This document shows positions 54,402 through 64,000 of a DNA stretch of 64,000 nt, piece by piece. The stretch is from Acholoe squamosa (Eukaryota > Annelida > Polychaeta > Phyllodocida > Polynoidae), in assembly GCA_949317995.1 (NCBI GenBank), contig OX439038.1:35469113-35533112 (forward strand). Direction: 5' to 3'. The notes under the pieces were generated by a model, which saw only the letters and a list, made by a program, of their open reading frames with translations, did no database searches and was not told where the DNA came from. The position numbers were made by a program, and so were the translations under genes. Numbering within the stretch: position 1 is the stretch's first letter; every line of letters begins with the position of its first letter.

Positions 54402-57167
54402 TCTCTTTTTAAAATTTTTCCTTCACTGATATATACTGGACCTCACATGGTAATTCGTTCCACAATTTTATACCTCTATAAAGTGGACTTTTTTTGAATG
54501 ATTGAAGTCTATACTGCCTTTCAAAGAAAACTATCTTATCATTCTGTCTTGTCCTCCTGTCTATATGAGTATACAATTCCTCTAAGACTATTTTCTGTAT
54601 CTGAGCCTTCCTATACATTAATGGAGTGAGCAGCTCCTTTCTCCGTGCCTCCAGCATTGGTACTTCACATCTGGCATGCAGCCCTACAAAAGCTTCATGT
54701 TTCTTTTTCACCTTAAGACAGATTCTTAATCCCTGGTTTTGTATTATTTGTAACCTTGCAATATCTGCTACATTAGCACAGTCAGTGATAAAGCAACAAT
54801 AGTCAAATATTCGGAGTATACACTGTTTGTAGATCGATATGCTAGCTTTCTCCGTAGAAGATGTCTAATTATTGCAAGCTTAAAAATAGAGGCTGCGGCC
54901 TTTCTTACAGTGTCATTTAAGAAGGAGGCCATAGTGAGTTTACTATCAATGATGACCCCTAGATATGTGTATTTGTTTACAACTTTAAGTTTCTGTCCAT
55001 TTATATTTACATCTAGATTTAGTAAATTTGGTGTCTTCGGGGAGAGGAGAACCACATGCACTGAGTCTTATCAACATTAATAGTCATAAGGTTGTTATCA
55101 CACCATAGACCTTTTCTATTAAGATCCACTTGCAGGTTTCTGATAGCCATCCTATCTCTTTTTTCATTTGCATAGAGTACAATATCATTTGCATAGAGTA
55201 CAATATCATACATAATGACCTTTGAGAAATGTATTTCCTCTGTGATATCATTAAGAAAGAGAATAAACAATAATTGACCCAGTACTGACCCTTGAGGTAC
55301 GCCAAATGTCAGTTTTTCCTCAGTAGAAGCATTATTGTCAATTGTCGTTTGAATGGTACGGTTTTGGAGATAGCTGTGTAGCCATGATAATGTGCTGTGG
55401 TGGAAACCAGCCTTTTCAATTTTCTGCAATAATATGTTATGATCTATGGAATCAAATGCCTTGCGCATATCTATAAAAACAGGCTGCTGTGACATGTGAC
55501 ATATCTTTGCACTTAAATAAATCAGAGACAAAATCAAAAACTGCTTCTCCTGTTCCCCTGTTTTTCTGGTAACCATACTGGAACTTTGACAAAAAGTTAT
55601 TTAAATCAATGTGAGTCATCATATGTTATGCATTATCTTTTCCATCATCTTTCCAACCAGAGGCAAGATGCTTATTGGCCTCCAATTTTTTATGCTTGTT
55701 AGATCTCCAGACTTAGGAAGTAGCTTGAGCTGCGCCTTTCCCCATTGTAACGGGAAACTTGCTAGGTCTGCAGATGTTTGGAATAGATTTACTAATTGTG
55801 GTACAACCACTAAGAAACAATCCTTAAAAACCCTTGTACTAATTGTGGGTATACCTGATGGCTTACTAGTATCAATATCTTTTACATGCCCTAATACATC
55901 AGCTGGATTTACCTTAACCTTTTCTGAACCATTCTTTTGTACAGTATACTCTCTTGCACTTGGCAACTAATAATCATGTTTAACATAATTTGGCTTGGCC
56001 TTTGCTAGTTCTTCCCCAATGGTGGCAAAAAGATTAATAGCACACTCTGGCACACTTTGTGCTTCCAAGAAGGCTTGTGTGACACTGTCCTTTAGCATTA
56101 TAGTTTCTGAGGTTTTTGGGAGTTTAAGTAGACTATTAAGATGTTTCCAAAAATCTTTTGGGTTCTTTTCACAGTTTTTCAGTTTATCTGTAACAATGTT
56201 GGATTTCTTTTTCACAATCAAATGTTCCACATATTGTCTAGCATTTGTTACTTCCTGCCATAATAAGTCAGATGGATGCCTTTTATGTTCAATAACTAAG
56301 TCATCCCTGTCACGCATCGCCTCTAGCACCTCATTGTCCATCCATTCTTTCTGATAGTCTTTGAAAGTGAAGGTCCTGATAGGGCACTTTTCATCAAGAT
56401 ACACTGTGATCGCATTAAGGATAAAGTCCCATTTTTGTTTAACTGTTGGTAGCATGTGTGCTAGCAATCGTTTGCATTTAGGTGTGTCTACTTTCCTGAC
56501 ACTAATATTAAGATCTCCCATAAAGAAAAACTCACTCTCTACATTTTCTGCCAGTCTCTTAAGGTGTTCTATAAATGCATTCATATTCCCTTTTGTCATC
56601 AGTTTGTTATTCGGTTTTCTGAATCTGATAGTGAGGCATTTAATATCTAGATTTGCTACTGTTAATTCAGGGACAATAGTACAGTATGGAGACAACTTTC
56701 CAGAGAGATAACACAACACTCCTCCCCCTCTTTTACAAGTTCTGTCTAGCCTGAAGCATTTCTTGTGTTGCCAGTGTGTCATACTTACATCATGATTCTT
56801 GTTTAACCAAGATTCTGATAGTGCTATTACATCATAGTCCTGAAATTCTGTTTCCAGTTGATCCCTTTTAGCATAGAAGCTTCTACAGTTTAGATGTACA
56901 AAACTCATACCCTTATTTGTGCTTTTTCCATTCTTGTTACTACCATCCATTTTCTGTTTCAGCTCCCTCACCTTCTGTTAATGTTTTCTTTCTGATTTGA
57001 TTGACAAAGAGCATATTATGATACCAATTACCTAAGCGAAAATGATCAAAAAGGGTATAATTTCCCAGCTCAGAATTTCTTATCAAGCCAGGGTGACAGA
57101 TCTGAACCAATGACTCCCATTTTGGGGTGAGCCTAGTGGGTTTGATCGTGTTAAGTTTATAATACAT
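54402..57167 (-). pseudogene. Dead LINE (APE-type endonuclease plus reverse transcriptase)
   Basis: Minus strand, 5' to 3': a short frame at 57167-56940; endonuclease-type frame 56971-55967 (FVHLNCRSFYAKRDQLE, SESWL, RGGGVLCYL, GDLN); RT fingers 55966-55619 (WRPISILPLVGKMMEKI); RT palm 55576-55019 (FIDMRKAFDSIDH, GVPQGSVLGQLLFILFLND); C-terminal parts 55061-54768 (YTYLGVIID) and 54711-54409 (LWNELPCEV). The endonuclease lacks the YRPP-type middle and the final SDH motif. A single in-frame stop separates endonuclease and RT, followed by frameshifts. The catalytic box is YAND, in a duplicated segment. It resembles the CR1/Jockey group; the clade is uncertain. It lies antisense in an FCSK intron. 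Confidence 0.85.
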
Positions 57168-57268
57168 TACCTTATGTGCTCAGGGCTCCAGAGCATATCC
57201 AATCCACAGCAATGATACTTACTACTTAATACTTTCATAATGTTTTGTTTGATATGCATGAATGAGTA

Positions 57269-57747
57269 TGTGGTGGTCCCGAGTCATCCTCGAGGTACCT
57301 TCGTGGTCCTCGTGGGCGACATCGAGAGCACCTCTCTTACCCGACGCCTGGGGGTGCTGGAGTCCAGCGCCACGTCACCACATGGTCAAGTGGCCCTTGA
57401 CTCTGGTGTATATAAGGCCGTTGTACGGCCTTCCTCAGGGTCAGTCCCGTCATGACGGACCATCATGAGCGATGGTCGGCGGCTGCCCGACTACCATGTT
57501 GTAATACTTCTCTGTGCTGTTGCACGGAGAAGGTATATGTGGCTTGTTAAACATAGACACTAGAAGGCTGTGCTAATCATCTAGTGTCGAAAGTGCTTAG
57601 TAGTTCAAACACTACTACCTGTAAACTGTCATCGAGAATGGCTGATGCCTATGCGTTATTGACAATAAATTTTTAACTAGAACCTGAATAGTTGTTCTTC
57701 GTTGTCTATCGAAAGATTCGATTAGCATCGAGGGGTAGAACACTACA
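57269..57747 (+). repeat. 5' LTR of Gypsy-C
   Basis: TGTGGTGGTC start and AACACTACA end; TATATAAG at 57409-57416 and AATAAA at 57664-57669; the primer binding site follows after one base. Same plan as the Gypsy-A LTR; both end CACTACA. Confidence 0.8.
57409..57416 (+). promoter_or_regulatory. TATA box of the Gypsy-C LTR
   Basis: TATATAAG, 255 bp upstream of the AATAAA. Confidence 0.6.
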
Positions 57748-57748
57748 C

Positions 57749-57760
57749 TGGTGCCGTGAC
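57749..57760 (+). promoter_or_regulatory. Primer binding site, tRNA-His type (Gypsy-C)
   Basis: TGGTGCCGTGAC, identical to Gypsy-A. Confidence 0.75.
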
Positions 57761-57807
57761 CAGTTGTTAACTCTAGTCCGCGTAGGTACTGCGAGCTTAA
57801 GTTCAAC

Positions 57808-59640
57808 ATGCAGGGCCACTTGGATGAAGGTGATGACCCCGATCACCAACATCAAGCGGCTGCGGGTCCGTTAGTGGATACGAATGATCCACTAATTAGT
57901 GGTGGTTTGAACCACTCACTGATCACAGGTCCATCGACTGACCCATTGGGCCTGTATCAAAGGAGTCGACTACTCAATTGGCGAGTTTCGACTCAACTCT
58001 TTCCGGCTGCTGAGAATTTCCTAAGGACACAGAGTTTGTCCTATGTGGAAAAGACAGCATCGCCCGTGGGAACTCCAATGGGCCTTGGTAGTTGGTCTTT
58101 CGAGGGTCCTTCTCCCGTTTCTATACCAGGAAGTATAGACAGCGGCAAGGGACTCACCGAAGAGTTGTTGCGATAGCAAGAACGCCAACTACGACAAGGT
58201 CGTTATCAGTTGAATACTCTCACGAATAACACCACGAAAGCGCAGGAAAAAGTGTAGAAATAGAGCTGAGATTGGAGCAGCTTAGGCAGCAAGCGCTGGA
58301 GGCTTAAAAAAAACTCAGATCGCTAATAGAGAGCTTGACGATCTTCAAGAGAAGGTCAAACAACTCTCAACCGAGAAAGAGTCTTTGCTTGCCACGAAGT
58401 CTGAGATCGAGCGTAGTCGATTGACAGCTGCAGAGTGTCAATCGCTAAAAGCGAAGATAGAAAGCCTTGCAACAAGCCGCCGAGAATGCGTCGAGAAAGC
58501 TCGAAACGATTTTCGGGATGCCCAACACGAACAGACATCCCTTAAACATAAGTTGAAAATACAGGAAGTAGAGAAGACTATGTTGGAGGAACGACTGCAA
58601 GAGTTGAAGCATGAGCTATGTCAAAAATCAGCGGAGCATTCTGAAGAAGTAGCTGGTCACCTGAATGCTTATGAAAAGCAGGTCGAACAGCTACGTCAGG
58701 AACGTGAATCGTTACACTGTCAGATGCAAGCTGACGAGGATGCTTGAGCCAGGGATGAGGCAGAAATGCGTCGTCGCTGTGAGGAGCGCATCGTGCATGC
58801 AGATAAGTTGGCTGAATATCAGATTTTGATGGAACGAAAAGCAAGGCATGAAGCCGAGCTTAAAACCATACAATCTGAAACCTTAGTAGCTCAATCTCTG
58901 AAGGATCAGAAAGATTCGAGTACTTTGGGGCCCATGCGTGGAGAAAACGACAAACTCCGACGAGAGATGGTGTCTCGTAGAGAGGCTGATGAAGCCAGGG
59001 TCAATCAAGAAGTTCGTGATGAACTCGCACTTGAAGAACGTCTGCAGAAGCAAACGGACATGAAAGTGCGTGCCGCTAGACCTCGAGAGAATCAACAAAG
59101 TAGTGAATGTAGCACTGCTAGGGTTGCTACTTCGGGGGATCTAGTTGAGAATCCTGACTACAGGGAGTGGCTTAACCGTGCCATGATGGAGGTTAAGCAA
59201 CTCTTCGCCTTAAGCGAGCAACGAGATCTCTCGAAAGCAGAATGTAGCCGACTGGAATTCCTTGTAGCAGAATTGAGGCAGTGGAACTTTCGAAACAACA
59301 GTCGGAAATCGATCGAATGGTGGGGGCTATCGACGATATCTCAAAAGTAGAATCGAGATCACGTCGGACCCAACCCATTTCTTCGATGCCGCGCACCGAT
59401 GGTCTAAGTGATGTGATCGGACAGCTTTCGACTCTCATCACTACACAACAACATGTTGATCCTCCTAAGTATAGGGATATCAGGTTCGAGGCGTCACATA
59501 TGAGTGAAGCTGAGACTGGTAATACCTGGGGGATGAATCATAGTCGTGCAGATACCACTATGAGAAACATGGGGATGGACCATCAGATACCTAGAAGAGG
59601 TACAACATTCGCTCTTGATCAGGTCAGAAGATGAAGTAGA
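57808..59640 (+). pseudogene. gag: Gypsy-C gag, N-terminal coiled-coil part
   Basis: ATG at 57808, 122 codons to a TAG at 58174, then Glu/Lys/Gln/Leu-rich heptad-like sequence in several frames (58320-58747 and 58766-59280) and a polar segment to 59634. Long coiled coil as in Gypsy-A gag but with no Gly/Asn-rich stretch visible. At least three stops or frame changes. Confidence 0.75.
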
Positions 59641-59649
59641 ATGTTTGAA

Positions 59650-60555
59650 AAGAACCGGCCCGAACTAGGTCAGTCGAGTGTCCCGCATTTACGTGGAAGG
59701 ATGATTGGCTCCGTTGGTACCATGGATTCAATCATGTCCGTCGAGTAAATGTATGGACCTCGAGTATAGCATTAGCTCAACTCCTCATGCTACTCCAGAA
59801 TGGCCCCGCAGCTGATACTGTGTGATTATGGGAGGAGCATGGTGACGGGACCCTCGAAGGGCTGGTAGACATGGTAACTGAAGCCATGACCTCGAGCCTG
59901 CAGGATCCCATTGTCACTATGGAGAAGAGACGCCAGGGCAAGAACGAAAGCATTAGAGCTTATGGCTGCTTTAAGACGACTTGCCGGCGATGCCTACCCA
60001 GGTGTGGACTTCTCGGTTGAATGGCTAATAACCAAAGTCAACCAGTTGTTCATAGGAGGATTATATGACACTGATTTGCAACAAGACATGTTACGAGAAT
60101 GGCGCACTTACATGTCCCTCAAAGATATCATGGACTTGGCGGATGAGTTGTTGAGGAAACGACAACTACTGCCAAAGTTAGTGAATCCTACTTTGACAAA
60201 CGCAATGTCGGCACTGGCCGACAGCATTTTGGTCGACGAGGAACAGGGTGAAGTGTCCTCATACTCGAAGCCCGTGGCAGGGAGTAAGGCTAAGAAAAGC
60301 CAGAAACCAGCTGGCAAATCGAAGGTGTCAAATAAGGCCTCCAAACCCAAGGTACAGGAACAGACCTTCTCGCTGAGTCAATTGCAGAATTTACTCAGGG
60401 TGATCGAGGGAGGGAACGTTCCTGCTACTACCTCGGAGAAGCCGAGTACCCCTCCGTCCGATGCTAAGTGTTGGAATTGTAAGAGGCAAGGGCATTTTGC
60501 ACGAACATGCCCCGAGCCTATTAAAGGTCTACCACCTGACGCGACGGAAAACTGA
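59650..60555 (+). pseudogene. gag: Gypsy-C gag, capsid-like and nucleocapsid part
   Basis: A capsid-like helical part in broken frames to about 59920, then 214 open codons with a Lys/Ser-rich linker and the CCHC knuckle CWNCKRQGHFARTC (60469-60510). Stop in GAAAACTGAGG, as in Gypsy-A. Confidence 0.8.
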
Positions 60556-60659
60556 GGCAGGCAGCTCGATTGCCACGTCGAGCTGCCCACCTCAGTTTTC
60601 TCAGTTTTTTGACCATCGAAAAGCCAAGGTATCAGCACCTCTGGCAGTCCTGATCAAAA

Positions 60660-61530
60660 GACAGTAGATTCGAAGGAACTAGGTAAGGTCACGGTAGGGC
60701 CCTCCAAGCCCTCTACCACAGAGGCACCGGTTGATCACCGGTCGGGTTCCAAAGACGTCGGTGTAGAAAAAGCCTCAATGACCAAAGAACAGGGCGCTGG
60801 CAGCCCGAACTCCGAGGTCGAGGGTTCGACTGAATCGAAAATGAAAGTCGACGCCGGGAGAGAAGCCCTGGTGCGGCAGCTGGCCAGAGTCTGCGCAACG
60901 GAGCTTCCCTCGGAAGCAGGGGATCGATCTGAGTACTGACGTGGGATTGAGAATGCTAGCAGGAACCGCCCCCTTGTCGGGGAAACGATGGTACCTGTCC
61001 GCCGAGATTCGAGGGCATCCTTTAGACTTCCTAATAGATACTGGTGCCAGCCACACCATTATCTCTCGGGAACTTGCGAGAGCGTTAGTGGTGCTGTCAG
61101 ATAATCTCTACGAGGGAATAACGGCGTGCACTGCGTCTGGAGCCGAAATGCAGACTTATGGTCGATTGGTTCTACCTCTGAAGGTCAAATCGAGCTACTA
61201 TGTGTTTAGCCCTATAGTAGCCGATGTGGCCGACAATGGTATTCTGGGACTGGACTTTGCGGCTTTGTATGGCATGATCCTTAACTCGAGAACGGGTCAA
61301 TTGGTCATGACAGAGCCGAAAGAAGAGCACCATCAGTGCAAACTGAAAAGAATATCGTCGATTGCCTCAGTAGCACAGACCACTAGGATACCAGCTAGAC
61401 ATCGATGCGATGTCTTGGTAAAATCCGAGGGTCTGGAAAGAGATCGACAGGGCATATTCGAACCCGATCTGAAAACTGAGAAGTTTTGGGTTGGTTGGTG
61501 AGGATGCCCTTGTCAGCAATGTCCGTTGAA
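60660..61530 (+). pseudogene. pol: Gypsy-C protease
   Basis: The frame 60941-61501 contains FLIDTGASHTII (Asp near 61037) and DNGILGLDFAALYG, the two hallmark parts of a Gypsy aspartic protease. The upstream linker (60660-60940) is out of frame. Similar along its length to Gypsy-A pol residues 110-290. Confidence 0.85.
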
Positions 61531-61532
61531 CA

Positions 61533-62880
61533 GTGTTTCCCGTCTGTAATCCACTGAATCGAGAGATTGTCCTGGAGAGAGGCCAGGTGGTCGGTACCGT
61601 ACAATATGCCGATAGAAATGGTGAATTCTCTTCGCCAGAGGTAGGATCTGTAATGATGCGTCTCGAGCAAGAAGCTGCAGACGTCGAGACAGCAGAAATT
61701 GCGAGCACCCACACGGGGGAGCTCCCTACCTGGCTATTGGATATGTATGGTGATACCCACTTGACCCAACCAGAAGAAAGACTGAAGCTGTCCGCCTTAC
61801 TGCGTAAGCACATGGATATCTTCAAAGAGTCCAGATGAACCGTTAGGGCGCACCAATCGATGTCTGCATAACATCGAAACTGGTGATGCACAACCTATCC
61901 AGGTCCCTTATAGGAGGATTCCTCTCAGCAAGAAAGCTGTAGCAGATGAGCAACTAAAAGAGATGTTGGGTACGGGGTGGTTAGGCCAAGTACTAGTCCC
62001 TGGTCCAGTCCTGTCTAGATGGTGACGAAGAAGGATGGGACCATGAGATTCTGCATCGATTATCAATGTCTGAATGGAGTGACTAAGAAAAATGCTTATC
62101 CTCTCCCACGCATCGACGAATGCTTGGATGCCTTGGGAGGAAACAAGTGGTTTAGTTGTCTCGATCTCCAATCTGGGTATTGGCAGATCAGGATGAACCC
62201 CGACGATGTCGAGAAGACCGCTTTTTCCTACCAGAGGGGGCTCTATGAATTCGATCGAATGGCGTTTGGTTTGTTTACCTCGATGATATCATCGTCTTCG
62301 GCAAAACGACGGATGAAGCAATGGCAAATCTGGCAGAAGTTTTCAACAGGATTCGCGCATGGGGACTGAAGTTGAAACCTAAAAAGTGTCAGCTTTTTAG
62401 GACTTCAGTCGAGTACCTAGGCCGAATCCTGTCTGAACAGGGTATAGAAGCTAACCCGGGGAAAATTAGCGACGTAATGACTTGGGCTAGGCCCACCACA
62501 GTGAAGGAAATTCGATCCTTCATTGGCTTTTGTTCCTACTACCGGGAGTTCATCCCAGGGTTTGCTGAACTAGTGGGTCCCTTGCAGGACTTGGTGGTCC
62601 AGAAACCTAAAGGTAGTAGAGGTCGTTATGAGGCATTCGCATGGACAGAAAGGGCTGAACATGCTTTTGTCGAGTTAAAACGAAGTTTCAAGGAGACTCC
62701 TCTGCTTCGATTCCCCACACCCGACGGTCTATTTATCTTAGACACTGATGCTAGCAACATGGTGATTGGAGCTGTTCTATCCCAGATTCAGGACAGGGTG
62801 GAGGTCCCAATCTCCTTTGCTAGTAACACTCTAAGTAAAACACAACAAAACTACTGCACAACCAAAAGAGAACTGTCGTG
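61533..62880 (+). pseudogene. pol: Gypsy-C reverse transcriptase and RNase H start
   Basis: Linker 61533-61838, then RT: MVTKKDGTMRFCIDY, WFSCLDLQSGYWQI; a deletion of about 25 codons directly after FGL removes the segment up to the YLDD box, which then reappears in another frame (YLDDIIVFGKT near 62275). The connection domain and RNase H start (FILDTDASNMVIGAVLS) follow in frame 62321-62950. Confidence 0.85.
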
Positions 62881-63016
62881 TACACCAGGAAGTTTAGGCA
62901 CTACCTCTATGGTGGTAACTTCACTATCCGCACCGATCATTCTTCTTTGAAATGGCTCCTGAATTTCAAAGAAGCTGAAGGAATGATGGATAGGTGGCTG
63001 GCACATCTTTCGGAGT
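62880..63016 (+). pseudogene. pol: Gypsy-C RNase H end
   Basis: After a frameshift at about 62876: a TDHSSLKWLLNFKEA-type segment to WLAHLSE, then a TAG at 63016. Confidence 0.75.
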
Positions 63017-64000
63017 AGAAGCCTTCGTGGACGAATGGGTCTTGACCTTTGGCATCCCGTTGCTCCTGCATTCCGACCAAGGGCGAGAATTTGAGTCTCG
63101 TCTCTTCTCTGAAATGTGTGAATATTTGACGATTGTAAAACAAAGAACCAATCCATACAGGCCACAGAGTGATGGCCAGGTGGAGAGGTTCAACAGAACA
63201 TTGATTCAGAGTCTGACCATGTTGGTTGACAAGCATATGGACGACTGGGACGAACAGGCTAAATATGTTGTGTCCGCATATAACAGCTCTGAACATAGTT
63301 CTACTGGATGCAGTCCAAATATGATGGTATTCGGGGAAGAAATTCTCATGCCAGCCGATGTAATTTTCGGCTCAATCGAGAACCCACTCAAGGTCCCTTG
63401 TTCCGTTACTTTCATGGAACAGCTTCGAGATTGGTTGAGAGAAAGTTACAGCATGGTAAGAGAGAATTTAGGTAAATCTGCGGAACGCCAGAAGGTCGGG
63501 TATGACTATGGGCTGAAGCAGAGAAGGTACTCAGTTGGGGAACAGGTGGTGAGGTACCACACCCCCCAGGCAGCTATGAAGCTGGCGTTCGTGGTGGATT
63601 CTGTCCTCTCTGAGTCGACACTATTACTTCGATCGTCTCGTGGTCGGTTGCAAAAAAGTAATGTTGATAGAGTACGCCGGTGGTTGGGCATAGAACTATC
63701 ACAAACTCTCGAGTTGTTGCAACCACAACTTGATGATGATTCACCTTCTTGTGGGGCCACGAAAAGGGCTAAGTCTGTTTCTGAAAAGGTCGAAATAGAG
63801 ATCGAAAGGTCGCGACCTGGAGTTCAGTCTAAAAAACAAACTAAACAGGGTCATCGAAAACCACAGGACAGAGCTTGGAAACTGAGCGAGGTGGAGGTGT
63901 TGGATGCTAGTAAACCATCAAAGCGACGCCGTGGTCGACCGGCTCGTCGAGATAAGTCGAAAGCGTCTAAACCGCCTTTGAAGGGACGTCGGAAGCTCGA
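63017..64000 (+). pseudogene. pol: Gypsy-C integrase (core end and tail)
   Basis: Integrase resumes immediately after the RNase H stop at a position equal to about residue 1058 of Gypsy-A: some 258 codons, including the zinc finger and the first catalytic Asp, are deleted. Present: HSDQGREFES (second Asp), DGQVERFNRT (Glu), then a GPF-like part and a long basic tail with KRRRGRPARR (63916-63950). The frame is open to the window edge. Confidence 0.85.

Larger units (their letters stand above)
57269..64000 (+). mobile_element. Ty3/Gypsy LTR retrotransposon Gypsy-C (decayed, runs off window)
   Basis: 5' LTR, primer binding site, coiled-coil gag, nucleocapsid, protease, RT, RNase H and integrase in order, same lineage as Gypsy-A but with many stops, frameshifts and two in-gene deletions. 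The 3' LTR lies beyond the right edge. Sits in FCSK intron 9 in the sense orientation. Confidence 0.88.

Overview
This 64-kb window is animal genomic DNA, most likely from a marine invertebrate; the exact phylum cannot be read from it. The reasons are one host gene split into short exons with GT..AG introns, three Ty3/Gypsy LTR retrotransposons plus a fragment of a fourth, two LINE remnants, SINEs, minisatellites, and very many small terminal-inverted-repeat (TIR) elements. There are no operons, ribosome binding sites, rRNAs or convincing tRNAs.

Layout. 1-7.9 kb: minus-strand Ty3/Gypsy element (here Gypsy-A) with an uninterrupted 1378-codon pol, a broken gag, a primer binding site and a good 5' LTR. 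8-12 kb: nested repeats and a 3' fragment of another Gypsy (integrase plus 3' LTR; Gypsy-D). 12-15.4 kb: TIR elements. 15.37-17.94 kb: a giant palindrome with arms of about 1 kb. 18-19.4 kb: a promoter-like motif cluster and a near-perfect 57-bp-arm hairpin. 19.4-26.3 kb: decayed plus-strand Gypsy (Gypsy-B) interrupted by a 1.3-kb TIR element and a SINE. 26.4-38 kb: poly-G/poly-C TIR elements, a 29-bp minisatellite in two inverted arrays, a 463-bp direct duplication and other TIR elements. 38-45 kb: more TIR elements, a LINE 3' fragment, a 42-bp minisatellite and a 0.6-kb palindrome.

45.19-53.55 kb holds the only host gene I can support: the first nine coding exons (about 327 codons) of L-fucokinase (FCSK), plus strand. 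Splice sites and phases are consistent throughout. The remaining exons are not in the window, so the next intron exceeds 10.4 kb. That intron contains a dead minus-strand LINE (54.4-57.2 kb) and a fourth element, Gypsy-C (57.27 kb to the right edge), in the same orientation as the gene.

How the parts relate. Gypsy-A and Gypsy-C belong to one lineage: same primer binding site (tRNA-His type), same LTR layout, a gag with a long coiled-coil N-terminal extension, and an AT-hook-like motif at the integrase C-terminus. Pieces of the Gypsy-A LTR recur inside the giant palindrome and, with an expanded TA tract at the TATA box, in an FCSK intron. The most interesting leads are the coiled-coil gag plus AT-hook integrase architecture, the large palindromes, and the poly-G TIR families.
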